Positions 8,652 through 19,129 of a stretch of 64,000 nucleotides of DNA are shown one piece after another (positions within the stretch are counted from its first letter, which is position 1; each line of letters starts with the position of its first letter). The notes beneath the pieces were generated by a model. It ran no database searches. It saw nothing but the letters and a program-made list of their open reading frames with translations, and was not told the DNA's origin. The stretch is from Bacteroidales bacterium. GTDB lineage: Bacteria; Bacteroidota; Bacteroidia; Bacteroidales; UBA932. The stretch lies in contig JAFLUX010000001.1 of NCBI GenBank assembly GCA_022508605.1, forward strand, positions 1-64,000, in the 5' to 3' direction. Position numbers and translations under genes: made by a program.

Positions 8652-11457
8652 ATTCGAAACCGAACTCCTGTCCCTTGCGGTGCGTGGGAACACCGTACTT
8701 CATCCACACAGGGACGGGGGCATCTTTAAGATAGTGGTCGAAGAATTGCTGGAGCCTAATGCTCAGGTCTTTGCAATTGCGGCGTTCCACCAGGTTGTGG
8801 GCCTCGTCATTGTACTGCAGCAGCCATGCCTGCTTCCCGAAACGGCGCAGGTCGGAGAAAAACTCTATGCCCTGATACCATGGCACGGCTCCGTCGGCAT
8901 CGTTGGCCATTATCAATACCGGCGTCGTCACCTTGTCGACGTGGAAGACCGGAGAATTTTCTATATACAGTTCCAGGCCGCCGTCGTCCCACATGGACTT
9001 GCCTATGCGGCTCTGCCCGTGCTCATATTGCATTGCCCGCACCAGACCGGACTCCCAGCGTATTCCTCCGTATGCGCTCGTCATGTTTCCGACAGGAGCG
9101 CCGGCCCCTGCGGCCCTGAACATGCCTGTCCTCGTCACCAAATAGGCCACCTGATATCCGCCCCAGCTCTGGCCCTGTATCGCCATGCGCTCACGGTCGA
9201 TGAACGGGAACTGAGAGCACATGGCCTCCGCCCCGGAGCATATGCAGTTGTAGGCGCTTTCTCCCGGATGCCCGTCCTTGTACACGATATCCGGAATGAA
9301 CACGGCGTACCCGTTGCTCACATACATGGGAATATTGACGGTGGAGCGGGAAGGCGCCGGCGCCCTGTAGCTGTACAGCGACTCGGAGTATTTCTCATAG
9401 AAATAAATCATCAGAGGCAGTTTTTCGCCCGGGGCCAAATCTTCCGGCACGAAAAGCAGGCCGTCCAACGTGGTGCCGTCATAGGCATTCCAGTGTACCA
9501 GCTGCACGTCTCCCCAGCGGTAGTCCGCCTGCTGAGGATTTATCGCGGTAAGGCACGGCGCGGCATCCAGTCGCGCCTGCAGGGACGGTTTGAGCTTCAG
9601 CGCCCCGGTCCCTATTCCCTTTTTGGTGACGTCGCAAAGCAGGTGCAGGTCGTAGGGATGCCGGTAGTCGCCTTCCGTGAAGGCCAGGACAGCGGCATCA
9701 CGAGCCTTGACGACATTGCCGTAAGAAGACTCCTTGACATACCACTGCGGCTGCTGGGGCTTGAAGCCAGTCACCACGGCAAGGCCGTTCTGCTTTGTTT
9801 TCTCATCGAAAGCGGTAAACCACAACTGCTCCCCTGCCGAGGGGACATAATCGAGTCCCAGCCTGCGGTCCGTTGCGGTGAAGCCGTAGTCCACATACGC
9901 GGTCTTGCGGAAGCGCACCCCGTTCTTCCGGCCTGCTCCGGCAGTAAGGCATTCCGCCCCGCTGCCGTCCGGCCTGAACCTCCACACATCGTAGCGGTCG
10001 CATATCAGCACGAATTCGTCCCCGGCCGTCCACACCGGACGACGGTCATACGCCCCCGGATATGACGGGTGGTCGTCTTCCTCATCGTAGAAAGGCACTC
10101 CGCATGCTTCGGTCAGGTTGGCCTGCCTGCCTGTGGCTATCTCATAGCTGTGCCAGCCGAGGTCTCCGCAATCATACCATATCAGGTACTTGCCCCCGGC
10201 AGAAATGGACACGCGGCCCGGGAGCCTGGTAAACAGGCTTCGGCGCGACCCGTCTTCGAGGGAAACGAGACTTATGTCATTGTAGGGGTTGGAATCCCAA
10301 TAGGAAGACAGGCGGTACGGAGAGTCATCGACTGAAAGCGCAAACTTCCCGTCGCCTCCTTCGCAGAGGGAGATATCGTCGAAATCACCGTCGCCCAGGA
10401 GCACCGGGACGGAGCCGGACCGCAGGTCTATGACCGTGGGATAGGTCCGCTTCTCTATACGCTGGCGCCTTGCCTTCTGCATGGGAGGAGTCAGCAGGGC
10501 GTCCCAGTTCCAGATGTCGAGACGGGCTGTCTCAAAGTCTACTATCGTGGTATCCTTGGGACCGATGAAAGGCGCGATGCCGGCAAAAAGGCGTAGTCCG
10601 CTCTTGGAGAAATAAGGAGCGCTGTTCTCGTTAAAAGTACGCCCCATAGAGTCGGAATAGTCCTGGGACACGACCGTTTCCGCGGCCTGCCCGCTTCTCG
10701 AAAGCAGAATGGCGCAATGCTTGTTTCCGTCCTTAACGGTGTCCGTGGAGGCAAGGCATGCCAGCAGGAGACCGGAATCGTCGAAAACCAGGCCCCCGTA
10801 ATATGCCTTGTCTGCATCCAGCACGGTCTTTTCCATCCTTGCCGGATCATACAGGACGAGTTCGTCCCTGGACAGACTGTCTTTCTTGTCTTTTTTGAAA
10901 GTCAGGGCGAGCCTGCGGCCGTCACGGCTGAACAGGTACTGGTCCACATTCTTCAGGCTATCCACCGAGGCTGTCGCCGGATTCACCACCACAAGCCCCT
11001 TGTCATACTTGTAGGCGGCATACGGCATGGCATCCGTTCCGCTCCTGAAAGATTTCACGTCGGCGAATTTCGTAAGCTCCAAAGTCTTGAGATTTATTAC
11101 CGCAAGCGAATCCTTCGGCATTTTGTCAGCCTTTTTCTTCTCTATCCGGGCCTGACGGGTCGCACTGAACAGGGGTTTAATCAGGCAGTAGGCCCAGTTG
11201 CCGTCCATCACCACTCCGGCAGCCCTCGGTATGCGGAGTTCCCTGCCGTCGGCCACCAGACGGATTACAGTCTCGGAATCGCCCTCCTGAGGGGCAATCT
11301 GATAGCAAAGCACGGAACCGTCGGCAGATACCTGAATGTTCGCCACGCGCTGCCATCCGTCATACACATCGTGACCCATGGGCTTTTTTTCAGCCCTCAG
11401 ACTGCCGGCTGCCGCAAGACACAGGGCAACGGACAGAAGTAATTTTCCTTTATGCAT
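8641..11457 (-). CDS. S9 family (prolyl oligopeptidase-like) peptidase
   Basis: MAIQGQSWGGYQVAYLVTRT; NDADGAVPWYQGIEFFSDLRR; DEAHNL; signal peptide at MHKGKLLLSVALCLAAAGSLRAE. Confidence 0.9.
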   Translation of the reverse strand: MHKGKLLLSVALCLAAAGSLRAEKKPMGHDVYDGWQRVANIQVSADGSVLCYQIAPQEGDSETVIRLVADGRELRIPRAAGVVMDGNWAYCLIKPLFSATRQARIEKKKADKMPKDSLAVINLKTLELTKFADVKSFRSGTDAMPYAAYKYDKGLVVVNPATASVDSLKNVDQYLFSRDGRRLALTFKKDKKDSLSRDELVLYDPARMEKTVLDADKAYYGGLVFDDSGLLLACLASTDTVKDGNKHCAILLSRSGQAAETVVSQDYSDSMGRTFNENSAPYFSKSGLRLFAGIAPFIGPKDTTIVDFETARLDIWNWDALLTPPMQKARRQRIEKRTYPTVIDLRSGSVPVLLGDGDFDDISLCEGGDGKFALSVDDSPYRLSSYWDSNPYNDISLVSLEDGSRRSLFTRLPGRVSISAGGKYLIWYDCGDLGWHSYEIATGRQANLTEACGVPFYDEEDDHPSYPGAYDRRPVWTAGDEFVLICDRYDVWRFRPDGSGAECLTAGAGRKNGVRFRKTAYVDYGFTATDRRLGLDYVPSAGEQLWFTAFDEKTKQNGLAVVTGFKPQQPQWYVKESSYGNVVKARDAAVLAFTEGDYRHPYDLHLLCDVTKKGIGTGALKLKPSLQARLDAAPCLTAINPQQADYRWGDVQLVHWNAYDGTTLDGLLFVPEDLAPGEKLPLMIYFYEKYSESLYSYRAPAPSRSTVNIPMYVSNGYAVFIPDIVYKDGHPGESAYNCICSGAEAMCSQFPFIDRERMAIQGQSWGGYQVAYLVTRTGMFRAAGAGAPVGNMTSAYGGIRWESGLVRAMQYEHGQSRIGKSMWDDGGLELYIENSPVFHVDKVTTPVLIMANDADGAVPWYQGIEFFSDLRRFGKQAWLLQYNDEAHNLVERRNCKDLSIRLQQFFDHYLKDAPVPVWMKYGVPTHRKGQEFGFEYAQ

Positions 11458-11470
11458 ACTTTCGTTTGTA

Positions 11471-12190
11471 TTATAATCTTCGTTTCCCGGCAGACAGATA
11501 ATGCATCCTCCGCTCCTCCGGGAATTTTTCAATGGCATAGCGGAGCATGGTCCTCGGCATTAAAGGAGCCCTTGCGTCCAGAAATGCGCACAAGGCGGCT
11601 TCATCCTTCTTCCCCGCCTCCCTCAGCAGCCATCCCACCGCCTTTTGGATGAGGTCATGAGGGTGATTCAGGAGTATGTCGGCGACAGCGAAAGTGTCCG
11701 CGGTCTCGCCGCGGCGCACGAAAGCCATGGTGCTCACTATGCCTATCCTCTGTTCCCATATGCTCCGGCCGTTGCGCGCAAGCTCATAAAGCAGGCTCCT
11801 GTCCTTGTCGCAGAGCCATTCTCCGAGCAGCCTGTAGCACGACAGGTCCACAAGGTCCCAGTTGTTGATACGCTCCGTATGGGAAAGATAGAAGTCTATG
11901 CAGCGCTTCTGTGCCGCCGGGTCCCTGCGGGCATGCGAGAAATGCTCGACAAGGGCAAGAAGCCCGGCCAGGCGAAGCTCGTGATACCCGCTCATAATGC
12001 ACTCCTCAAGGTCTGCGAAGTCCGTATCTTTCCAGCAGGCCCTGACCACGCTGCGAGTGACAGGAACCTTGATGCCGAGGAACAAATCCCCCTCTCCGTA
12101 CTGTCCGGGACCCGTCTTGAAGAAGCGTGACAGCCCCTCGACCTGCGAAGGGTCGGCATGGGCGAGGATTTCCGAGAGCAGTCTATTCAC
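11471..12190 (-). CDS. DNA alkylation repair protein (AlkD-like HEAT repeat)
   Basis: FLGIKVPVTR..., NNWDLVDLSCYRLLGEWL, HPHDLIQKAVGWLLREAGKKD. Confidence 0.9.
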   Translation of the reverse strand: MNRLLSEILAHADPSQVEGLSRFFKTGPGQYGEGDLFLGIKVPVTRSVVRACWKDTDFADLEECIMSGYHELRLAGLLALVEHFSHARRDPAAQKRCIDFYLSHTERINNWDLVDLSCYRLLGEWLCDKDRSLLYELARNGRSIWEQRIGIVSTMAFVRRGETADTFAVADILLNHPHDLIQKAVGWLLREAGKKDEAALCAFLDARAPLMPRTMLRYAIEKFPEERRMHYLSAGKRRL

Positions 12191-12668
12191 TTTGCTGCAA
12201 CAGGTCCTTTACCGCATCTTCGAGTTTTGCCGGGGTCACGGCAGAGCCGTAGCGTCCGGCCACCCTGCCGTCGCGGCCGACAAGGAATTTCGTGAAATTC
12301 CATTTGATTGCGGATGTGATGAATCCTTTCTGCTGCGTCTTAAGCCATTTGAACAAAGGGTCCGCCTTGTCGCCGTTCACCTCTATCTTCTTGAAACGCG
12401 GGAAAGTGGTGTCGTATTTGAGCGAGCAGAACTGCCCTATCTCGGCGTCCGTCCCCGGGGCCTGATGAGCGAACTGGTTGCAGGGGAAATCGAGAATCTC
12501 AAAACCCTTGTCCTTGTAGGTCCTGTACAACCTCTCCAATCCTTCATATTGGGGAGTAAAGCCGCACCCCGTAGCCGTATTGACAATCAAAAGCACTTTG
12601 CCCTTGTACTGCCCAAGGCTGACATCTTGTCCGGAAGCATCCTTCACGGTAAAATCATAAACGGTCAT
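12183..12668 (-). CDS. Glutathione peroxidase-family protein
   Basis: LLIVNTATGCGFTPQYEGLERLY; DFPCNQFAHQAPG; WNFTKFLVGRDG. Confidence 0.93.
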   Translation of the reverse strand: MTVYDFTVKDASGQDVSLGQYKGKVLLIVNTATGCGFTPQYEGLERLYRTYKDKGFEILDFPCNQFAHQAPGTDAEIGQFCSLKYDTTFPRFKKIEVNGDKADPLFKWLKTQQKGFITSAIKWNFTKFLVGRDGRVAGRYGSAVTPAKLEDAVKDLLQQSE

Positions 12669-12695
12669 ATCGAGTAGAATTTATCTGCCTATCAA

Positions 12696-12911
12696 TTACT
12701 CCCCTGCCGCCGAGGCGCTGAACCCTACGGAAGCTATCGCCGCCACAATGCGGTCGGCGCTTTCGGCATCTTCCGGGATTCCGGAGACGCTGAGTATTCT
12801 GTCGGGAGACGCCAGGTCGAGGTTCAGAGTGGCATCGGGAAAGATTCTGCGGACGGCGCCGCATATTGTCGCAGAACATCCTGCGCATTTTGCATTGGTC
12901 TTGAATTTCAT
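12696..12911 (-). CDS. Heavy-metal-associated domain (CopZ-like) protein
   Basis: MKFKTNAKCAGCSATICGAVRR... CxxC metal-binding motif; directly downstream of copA. Confidence 0.75.
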   Translation of the reverse strand: MKFKTNAKCAGCSATICGAVRRIFPDATLNLDLASPDRILSVSGIPEDAESADRIVAAIASVGFSASAAGE

Positions 12912-12912
12912 A

Positions 12913-15156
12913 TCAAATCAGTTTTATTCTGTTAAGTCTCAACGAGTTCATCACCACGCACACGGAGGAAAACGCCATGGCGGCCGATGCTGCCATGGGT
13001 GTAAGCAGCCAGCCAAACGAGACATAGAACAGACCGGCAGCGAGCGGTATGCCTATGACGTTGTAGACAAAGGCCCAGAACAGATTCTGCCGTATCACCT
13101 TAAGCGTGGCCTTTGACAGCAGGACAGCCTGGGGGATGAATGCCAGTCGGCCGGATACGACGGTCAGCTGCGCCACCTCCATGGCTATGTCGCTTCCGCC
13201 TCCCATGGCAATGGACACATCCGCCTCGGCCAAGGCCTGCGAGTCATTGATGCCGTCTCCGGCCATCGCCACGAAATGTCCCCCGTCCCTAAGCTCACGC
13301 ACCATGTCCTGTTTGTCGGAAGGCAGCAGCCCCGCATGAATTTCGCCTATGCCGGCCGCAGAGGCGATATGCTTCGCAGTATTCAGGCCGTCCCCCGTGA
13401 GCAGCACGGTCCTTATGCCCATAGAATGCAATTCTCCCACAGTCTTTTCGGCATCGTCTCTCAGCCTGTCGCTTACCCTGAAAAGCGCCGCCGCCTCATT
13501 GTCAGTGCCGGCGAATACGACTCCGTCCCCCTCGGAGCTCCACTCCTCCGCAAGCCTGACGAAATCCGGGGGCAGTTTCCCCAACACACTTTCGCCCAGC
13601 TTCCCGTTGCCTATCCAGCAGGAAAGCCCCCCGACGTTTCCCCGTATGCCGAGTCCGGGGAAATATTCGAACTCGGTCTGAAGTCCTACGAAGTCCCGGG
13701 CCTTTTCTCCGAGCCTGCCGGCGGCCCATCTGCCGATTGCGGATGCGAGCGGGTGAGCGGAGCGTTCTTCAAGCGACTTTACCGCCGCCGTGAACCTGTC
13801 ATCCACGAGCGCCGACAAACGTGCGTCCACGACCTGCGGAATGCCCTCAGTCAGTGTGCCTGTCTTGTCTATGGCCAAGGTGTCTATCTTCGCGAGCAGT
13901 TCGAGCGCGCTCGCCTCCCGGATGAGTATTCCGTTCACGGCCCCTCTGCCTATGCCCACCATTATTGCGGTGGGAGTGGCCAGGCCGAGGGCGCAGGGAC
14001 AGGCTATCACGAGCACCGAGACGGATGTCAGAAGCGCCAGCGGGAAGTTGCCTCCTCCGACGGTCATCCACAGCACGAAGGTCAGCAGGGATATGCCTAT
14101 GACGGCAGGCACGAAAACGGCGCTGATTTTATCTACCAGTCGCTGAACGGGGGCCTTGGAGCCCTGGGCCTCACGCACGCAGCGTATGATGCGGGAGAGT
14201 TCTGTCGCCTGTCCCACTTCGGTCGCTTCAACGCTGATGCTTCCCGAAAGGTTCACGGTGCCCGCCGACACGCGGCTGCCGGCACTTTTTTCCACCCCCG
14301 CTGGTTCTCCCGTCAGCATGCTCTCATCCACAGAGGAGTTCCCCGATACCACCTTCCCGTCCACAGGCACCCTGTCTCCGGGGCGTATGAGCACTATATC
14401 TCCGGGCTTTACGGCACTGATGGGCACGGTTAGCACCTGCCCGTCTGGGCCAGACACGAGCGCCCGGTCAGGCTGCAGGCCCATAAGAGACCTGATGGCC
14501 GAACCGGTATTGTGCTTCGCCCTTGTTTCCAGAAATTTGCCGGTGAGCACGAATGCTATTATGACAGCAGCGGCCTCGTAGTATATGTCCGAAGGCATGT
14601 CATAGGAGGCGAAAAAGTCCGGCCACACGGTGTTGAAAAGCGAGAACAGGAAACTCACGGCAGTAGATACGGCCACAAGCGAATCCATATTGGGATGCCC
14701 CTTGAAAAGATTGCGAATCCCCGACGAATAGAAGCGTCTCCCGCAGAACGCCATCACGGCGAAAGTCATGACCATGAGCACATAGTTCACGCAAGGGAAA
14801 TGTATGTGCGCCATGCAGATTACCGAAACCGGGAGAGTCAGCACCCATGCCGCGACAAGCTCCCTTTTCATCCTCCGGTAGGCATCGGCGTCGATCTTCT
14901 CCTTTTCAGCGAGCGCTTTCTCGGCAGTGTCTTCCACTATCATTCCGTATCCCGCCGAGGCGATGTTGCCAGCGATTGCCACCGGAGAAGTCACGGATGC
15001 ATCCCATTCCACGGAAATCTCGGAGGAAGCAAGATTGACCGAGGCCGATATAACGCCTGGCGTGTCGGAGGCCGCCTTTTCCACTGTGGCGGCGCACGAT
15101 GCGCACATCATGCCCGTCACGGGAAAAATGCCTTTATCGGGCTTCTTCATCTTCAA
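12913..15156 (-). CDS. copA: Copper-translocating P-type ATPase
   Basis: [17 protein letters not shown] ([15 protein letters not shown]); [29 protein letters not shown]. Confidence 0.92.
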   Translation of the reverse strand: MKMKKPDKGIFPVTGMMCASCAATVEKAASDTPGVISASVNLASSEISVEWDASVTSPVAIAGNIASAGYGMIVEDTAEKALAEKEKIDADAYRRMKRELVAAWVLTLPVSVICMAHIHFPCVNYVLMVMTFAVMAFCGRRFYSSGIRNLFKGHPNMDSLVAVSTAVSFLFSLFNTVWPDFFASYDMPSDIYYEAAAVIIAFVLTGKFLETRAKHNTGSAIRSLMGLQPDRALVSGPDGQVLTVPISAVKPGDIVLIRPGDRVPVDGKVVSGNSSVDESMLTGEPAGVEKSAGSRVSAGTVNLSGSISVEATEVGQATELSRIIRCVREAQGSKAPVQRLVDKISAVFVPAVIGISLLTFVLWMTVGGGNFPLALLTSVSVLVIACPCALGLATPTAIMVGIGRGAVNGILIREASALELLAKIDTLAIDKTGTLTEGIPQVVDARLSALVDDRFTAAVKSLEERSAHPLASAIGRWAAGRLGEKARDFVGLQTEFEYFPGLGIRGNVGGLSCWIGNGKLGESVLGKLPPDFVRLAEEWSSEGDGVVFAGTDNEAAALFRVSDRLRDDAEKTVGELHSMGIRTVLLTGDGLNTAKHIASAAGIGEIHAGLLPSDKQDMVRELRDGGHFVAMAGDGINDSQALAEADVSIAMGGGSDIAMEVAQLTVVSGRLAFIPQAVLLSKATLKVIRQNLFWAFVYNVIGIPLAAGLFYVSFGWLLTPMAASAAMAFSSVCVVMNSLRLNRIKLI

Positions 15157-15892
15157 ACACTATTTTGCAGATGAAACTTTGCAGGCCCTCGCAAGTCCCC
15201 TCCACGAACCAGGCGCCGTCCGCGGCTCGGGCCCGCATGAACCTGACGGTGCCGCCGAGCCTTACTTCCCTGTTGTAATTGATGAAGAAGTCTGTGACCG
15301 TCTTTTCCGTGGTAAATTCCTCCGGCAGGCAGTCCACTGCCCACGCCGGATACTTCGCGTTGTTGGCGTGGTAGTTATAGTCTATGTCCGTATAGCGTAC
15401 CACATGCTCTCCAGCATCCTCCCTCACTGCATCCTTGGGGATGACGATTTTCGGGGCATCGGGCTGCAGGGCGCGCTCAGGGCACTGCGCCTCGAGGGGG
15501 AAAATGTCGACGATTGCATCGGGCTTGACTATGGCCCTGTTCTTCATATCCATCAACACCCACGAGCTCGTGGCCCGTACCAGGGTCTCCCCCGTGCTGC
15601 TCAGCGCACGGTAGTCCCTGGAGAAATATGGTCCTTTGACACCGCTGTGCCAGGTCTCCAGCTTGATGTCATCGAAAACGCGTGGCAGCCTGTCGAAGTG
15701 GAATGCGTTGCGCACGAGTATCCACCCGAGCCCCCTCTCGTGCAGCACGAAATCAGAGCCGCCGAGCTGGCTTGCCCCTTTCATGGCCAGTTGCTGGGCG
15801 ATGTCGAAGAAGGAAGAAGGACGCAGGCGGTAAGAGTTGTCGGTAAAATAGCATGGCACCTGGAGGTCTTCGCGGTATTTGTCTTGTATCAT
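15134..15892 (-). CDS. Acyl-ACP thioesterase family protein
   Basis: Hotdog-type pattern: [44 protein letters not shown]. Confidence 0.85.
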   Translation of the reverse strand: MIQDKYREDLQVPCYFTDNSYRLRPSSFFDIAQQLAMKGASQLGGSDFVLHERGLGWILVRNAFHFDRLPRVFDDIKLETWHSGVKGPYFSRDYRALSSTGETLVRATSSWVLMDMKNRAIVKPDAIVDIFPLEAQCPERALQPDAPKIVIPKDAVREDAGEHVVRYTDIDYNYHANNAKYPAWAVDCLPEEFTTEKTVTDFFINYNREVRLGGTVRFMRARAADGAWFVEGTCEGLQSFICKIVFEDEEAR

Positions 15893-16671
15893 TTCCGTAT
15901 CAGTTTATATATAGGGTTGGTATTTAACGAAGTACGGCACACCTCCGCAGAGGGCAGGCCGTTCTTCAGTATGCGTTCGAGCAGGTCCACGGTGTATTGC
16001 TCGCTCTCGTAATGCCCGAGTTCGGCGAGCAGCATGCCGCAGTTCTCAAAGAAATCGTGGTAGTGGAACTCTCCCGTGACGAAGCAGTCGGCACCGGCCT
16101 CCACAGCCTTTTTCATCAGGAAAGCCCCGGCACCGCCGCACAACGCGACGGAAGATATGAGCCTGCCTGTCGTCCCGCTGTGGCGCAGGCATCCGACCTC
16201 GAAGACGGACTGCAGCAGGCCGAGGAACTCGCTGTCGGAGCAAGGCTCCGGGAGACGGCCCGCAAGTCCCGCCCCGCATCCGCCGTCCTTGGCATCGAGC
16301 ACGCGGAGGTCCCGAAGCCCCAGTCTGGAGGCGATTTCATAATTGACTCCCCCCGGGGCATTGTCGAGGCTGGTATGGGAGGAATATATCGCGATGCCCT
16401 CCCTGATGGCCGTGACGACACAGCGCTGCTGGTATGTGCCGTCTCCCACCTGCCGGAGAGGATGGAAGATGAGAGGATGATGCGACACTATCATGTCGCA
16501 GCCGAGGCTCACAGCCTCCCCGAGCACTTCTTCAGTAATGTCGAGGGTTACCAGAATCCGCCTCGCTTCGGCGGCAGGAGACCCGACCTGGAGCCCGGAA
16601 TTGTCGAAGCCGTCCTGGAAGCCCAGCGGAGCGGCATCCTCTATCACCTTTATAACGTCAGATACTTTCAT
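15889..16671 (-). CDS. Nif3-like dinuclear metal-centre protein
   Basis: FDNSGLQVGSP, MIVSHHPLIFHPLRQV, CGGAGAFL, FVTGEFHYHDF. Confidence 0.9.
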   Translation of the reverse strand: MKVSDVIKVIEDAAPLGFQDGFDNSGLQVGSPAAEARRILVTLDITEEVLGEAVSLGCDMIVSHHPLIFHPLRQVGDGTYQQRCVVTAIREGIAIYSSHTSLDNAPGGVNYEIASRLGLRDLRVLDAKDGGCGAGLAGRLPEPCSDSEFLGLLQSVFEVGCLRHSGTTGRLISSVALCGGAGAFLMKKAVEAGADCFVTGEFHYHDFFENCGMLLAELGHYESEQYTVDLLERILKNGLPSAEVCRTSLNTNPIYKLIRK

Positions 16672-16690
16672 ATAAAATCCGTTTTGATTC

Positions 16691-19057
16691 TCAGGCCTTC
16701 CTTTCAGGCCTCATCTTGGCATATTTGAGCAACAGGAGCTTTTCTCCGTATTCATCGAAGCGCACCCTTGCCTTGAGTTCCGGCACGACGCCGCTTATTT
16801 CCAATATCAGACCCGGGCCGAACCTGTTGTGCTCTATGCGCTGGCCCGAATGGAAATCGGTCATCGGAGAAGGGACGAAATCAGGGTCTGCGGGAGGCAG
16901 GACACGCTGCGGCCCCGCGGCAGGAGCGGGCGATGCGGCGCGGACCGGTCTTGCGGAATCGGTGTGCCGGCCCTCCCCTCCGAAACGCCCGGTGAACCGT
17001 CCGGAGCCGAAGGCCCCCTGTTGGCTGGTCCTTTGTGTCGTCCCGATATCATCCTGTTCCAGCGGCCTGTCGAGATACCTGGCATCTATTTCCTTTATAA
17101 AGCGCGAAGGGGCGTTGGATTCATGGCGGCCATGGCGCATGCGGGTGCCGGCAAAAGAGAGCGCCACGGCCCGCTTGGCCCTTGTCACAGCCACATAGAA
17201 CAAACGCCTTTCTTCCTCTATGTCTTTCAGGCTCAGAATCATGGACTGGCTCGGAAACAGGTTTTCCTCCATTCCCGCCACGAACACATACGGAAATTCA
17301 AGGCCCTTTGCAGAGTGCACCGTCATGAGAGCCACTTTGTTGCCCGCATCTTCCTCGTCGGCGACATCCACGTTGCTCAGGAGCGACACGTTCTCCAGAA
17401 AATCGTCGAGCGTATATACGGCCCCCTCAGCATCCTCGGCACCCTCGGCCTCCTCCCTGCGGTCTTCGACGAACGAGGCCACGGAGTTCACGAGTTCCTC
17501 GACATTGGCAAGACGGGCCTGCCCCTCGACAGAATTGTCGCCCTTGTAGAACGCATGCAGGCCGCTGTCGTCCGCTATCCTTTTTGCAAGCTCGAAGGCA
17601 TCGGTCACAGCGACCGCCTGCGAAAGCCTGTCTATCATCCCGCAGAAAGCCCTCAGCTTCTGTATCGCCGCGCTGCGAAGTCCATAGGTCTCCAGGCCGT
17701 CGGAGAAAGCAGCCCTGAACAGAGTGGTGCCGGCGGCCCGTGCCGCGGCCTCAAGGGCTCTTAGCGTGGTATCTCCTATCGCCCTTGCAGGCTTGTTCAC
17801 CACACGTTTGAAAGATTCGTCATCGTGCGGATTCACCACGAGCTTGAAGTAGGCCATCATGTCCTTCACCTCCGCCCGTTCGAAGAAAGAGTTGCCGGAA
17901 TACACCATGTACGGGATATTGCGGCGCCGGAGCTGTTCTTCAAGGGCCCTGGACTGCGAATTGGTGCGGTACAGTATGGCGAAGTCCTCGTAGCGAGCGC
18001 TGTCGCGTCGTATGCGGGACTGGATGCCGGACACTATCTCCATAGCCTCGTCCTGCTCGGTCGAAGCGCTTATGAGCCTGATTTTTTCGCCCTCCTCACC
18101 TTCCGCATAGCACTTCTTGGGTATCCTGCCGGTATTGTGTTCTATCACGGAATTGGCCGCGTCCACTATCGTGCGGGTGCTGCGGTAATTGCGCTCCAGC
18201 CGGAAAACCTTGCATTCGGGATAGTCCTTGCGGAAATTCAGTATGTTCTGTATCTGCGCCCCTCTGAAGGCATATATGGACTGCGAATCGTCGCCCACCA
18301 CGCAGATATTGCGGCGCAGGCCGGACAGCTTGCGTATAATCAGGTACTGGGAATAGTTGGTGTCCTGGTATTCATCCACGAGGATGTGTGAAAAGCGCGA
18401 AGATATGTCTTCGAGAGCCTGTTTGTCGTCCCGCAGGAGTATGTTCATATTGAGCAGGATATCGTCGAAGTCCATCACCCCGGACTGCTTCATGCGCTTC
18501 TGATACAGGTCATAGACCTCCACGAGCCGAGGTTTTTTCGCATGGGCGTCGGCTATCTGCGCATTGCGGTCGTTCCTGTAGGCCGAGACCGTCACAAGAT
18601 TGTTCTTTGCGCTCGAAATGCGCGACAGCACGTCCCGCGGCTTGTACACCGAGTCGTCGAGCTGCAGTTCGCGTATCGCGGCCTTCACGGCGGAAACCGA
18701 ATCGCCCTGGTCGTATATCGTAAAGTTTGCCGGATATCCTATGCTCGAGGCGTAATCCCTCAGGAAACGTATGAACACCGAGTGGAATGTCCCCATCACG
18801 AGGCGCCGCGCCTTGTATTCTCCCACCATGAGGGCTATGCGCTCTTTCATCTCCCCCGCCGCCTTCTTGGTGAAGGTCAGGGCGAGAATGCCGGAGGGCT
18901 CCGCACCGGAGGCAAGCAGGTTCGCTATACGGCTCGTAAGAACCCGAGTCTTGCCGGATCCTGCTCCGGCCACTATCAGCACGGGACCATCCAGACACTC
19001 GACCGCTTTCCTTTGTTCATCATTCAATCCCCCGAAAATAGCACTCACATTCTCCAT
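16691..19057 (-). CDS. UvrD/PcrA-type ATP-dependent DNA helicase
   Basis: LNDEQRKAVECLDGPVLIVAGAGSGKTRVLTSRI; LVDEYQDTN; ERNYRSTRTI; MTVHSAKGLEFPYVFVAG; VAVTRAKR. Confidence 0.93.
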   Translation of the reverse strand: MENVSAIFGGLNDEQRKAVECLDGPVLIVAGAGSGKTRVLTSRIANLLASGAEPSGILALTFTKKAAGEMKERIALMVGEYKARRLVMGTFHSVFIRFLRDYASSIGYPANFTIYDQGDSVSAVKAAIRELQLDDSVYKPRDVLSRISSAKNNLVTVSAYRNDRNAQIADAHAKKPRLVEVYDLYQKRMKQSGVMDFDDILLNMNILLRDDKQALEDISSRFSHILVDEYQDTNYSQYLIIRKLSGLRRNICVVGDDSQSIYAFRGAQIQNILNFRKDYPECKVFRLERNYRSTRTIVDAANSVIEHNTGRIPKKCYAEGEEGEKIRLISASTEQDEAMEIVSGIQSRIRRDSARYEDFAILYRTNSQSRALEEQLRRRNIPYMVYSGNSFFERAEVKDMMAYFKLVVNPHDDESFKRVVNKPARAIGDTTLRALEAAARAAGTTLFRAAFSDGLETYGLRSAAIQKLRAFCGMIDRLSQAVAVTDAFELAKRIADDSGLHAFYKGDNSVEGQARLANVEELVNSVASFVEDRREEAEGAEDAEGAVYTLDDFLENVSLLSNVDVADEEDAGNKVALMTVHSAKGLEFPYVFVAGMEENLFPSQSMILSLKDIEEERRLFYVAVTRAKRAVALSFAGTRMRHGRHESNAPSRFIKEIDARYLDRPLEQDDIGTTQRTSQQGAFGSGRFTGRFGGEGRHTDSARPVRAASPAPAAGPQRVLPPADPDFVPSPMTDFHSGQRIEHNRFGPGLILEISGVVPELKARVRFDEYGEKLLLLKYAKMRPERKA

Positions 19058-19129
19058 AATGGCCAAAAATACAAAAAAAAGTGGTATCTTCGCATCGCCT
19101 TTTTGCAAATACTCATAATTGTATATAAA

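Noticed and set aside
5260-14433. Long antisense ORFs (e.g. 5260-6603 +, 8599-10065 +, 13276-14433 +) opposite the minus-strand genes
   Set aside because: Shadow ORFs of GC-rich coding DNA; the opposite strand has clear conserved motifs and these translations have none.
12183-15156. Gpx-CopZ-CopA as a novel metal-stress island
   Set aside because: Plausible co-location, but the components are common and nothing in the arrangement is unusual.
18542-19129. Apparent 196-aa N-terminal extension of NqrA in the ORF track
   Set aside because: It runs antisense through the helicase gene; NqrA begins naturally at ATG 19130 (MSKNIVLKRGLDIPVSG).
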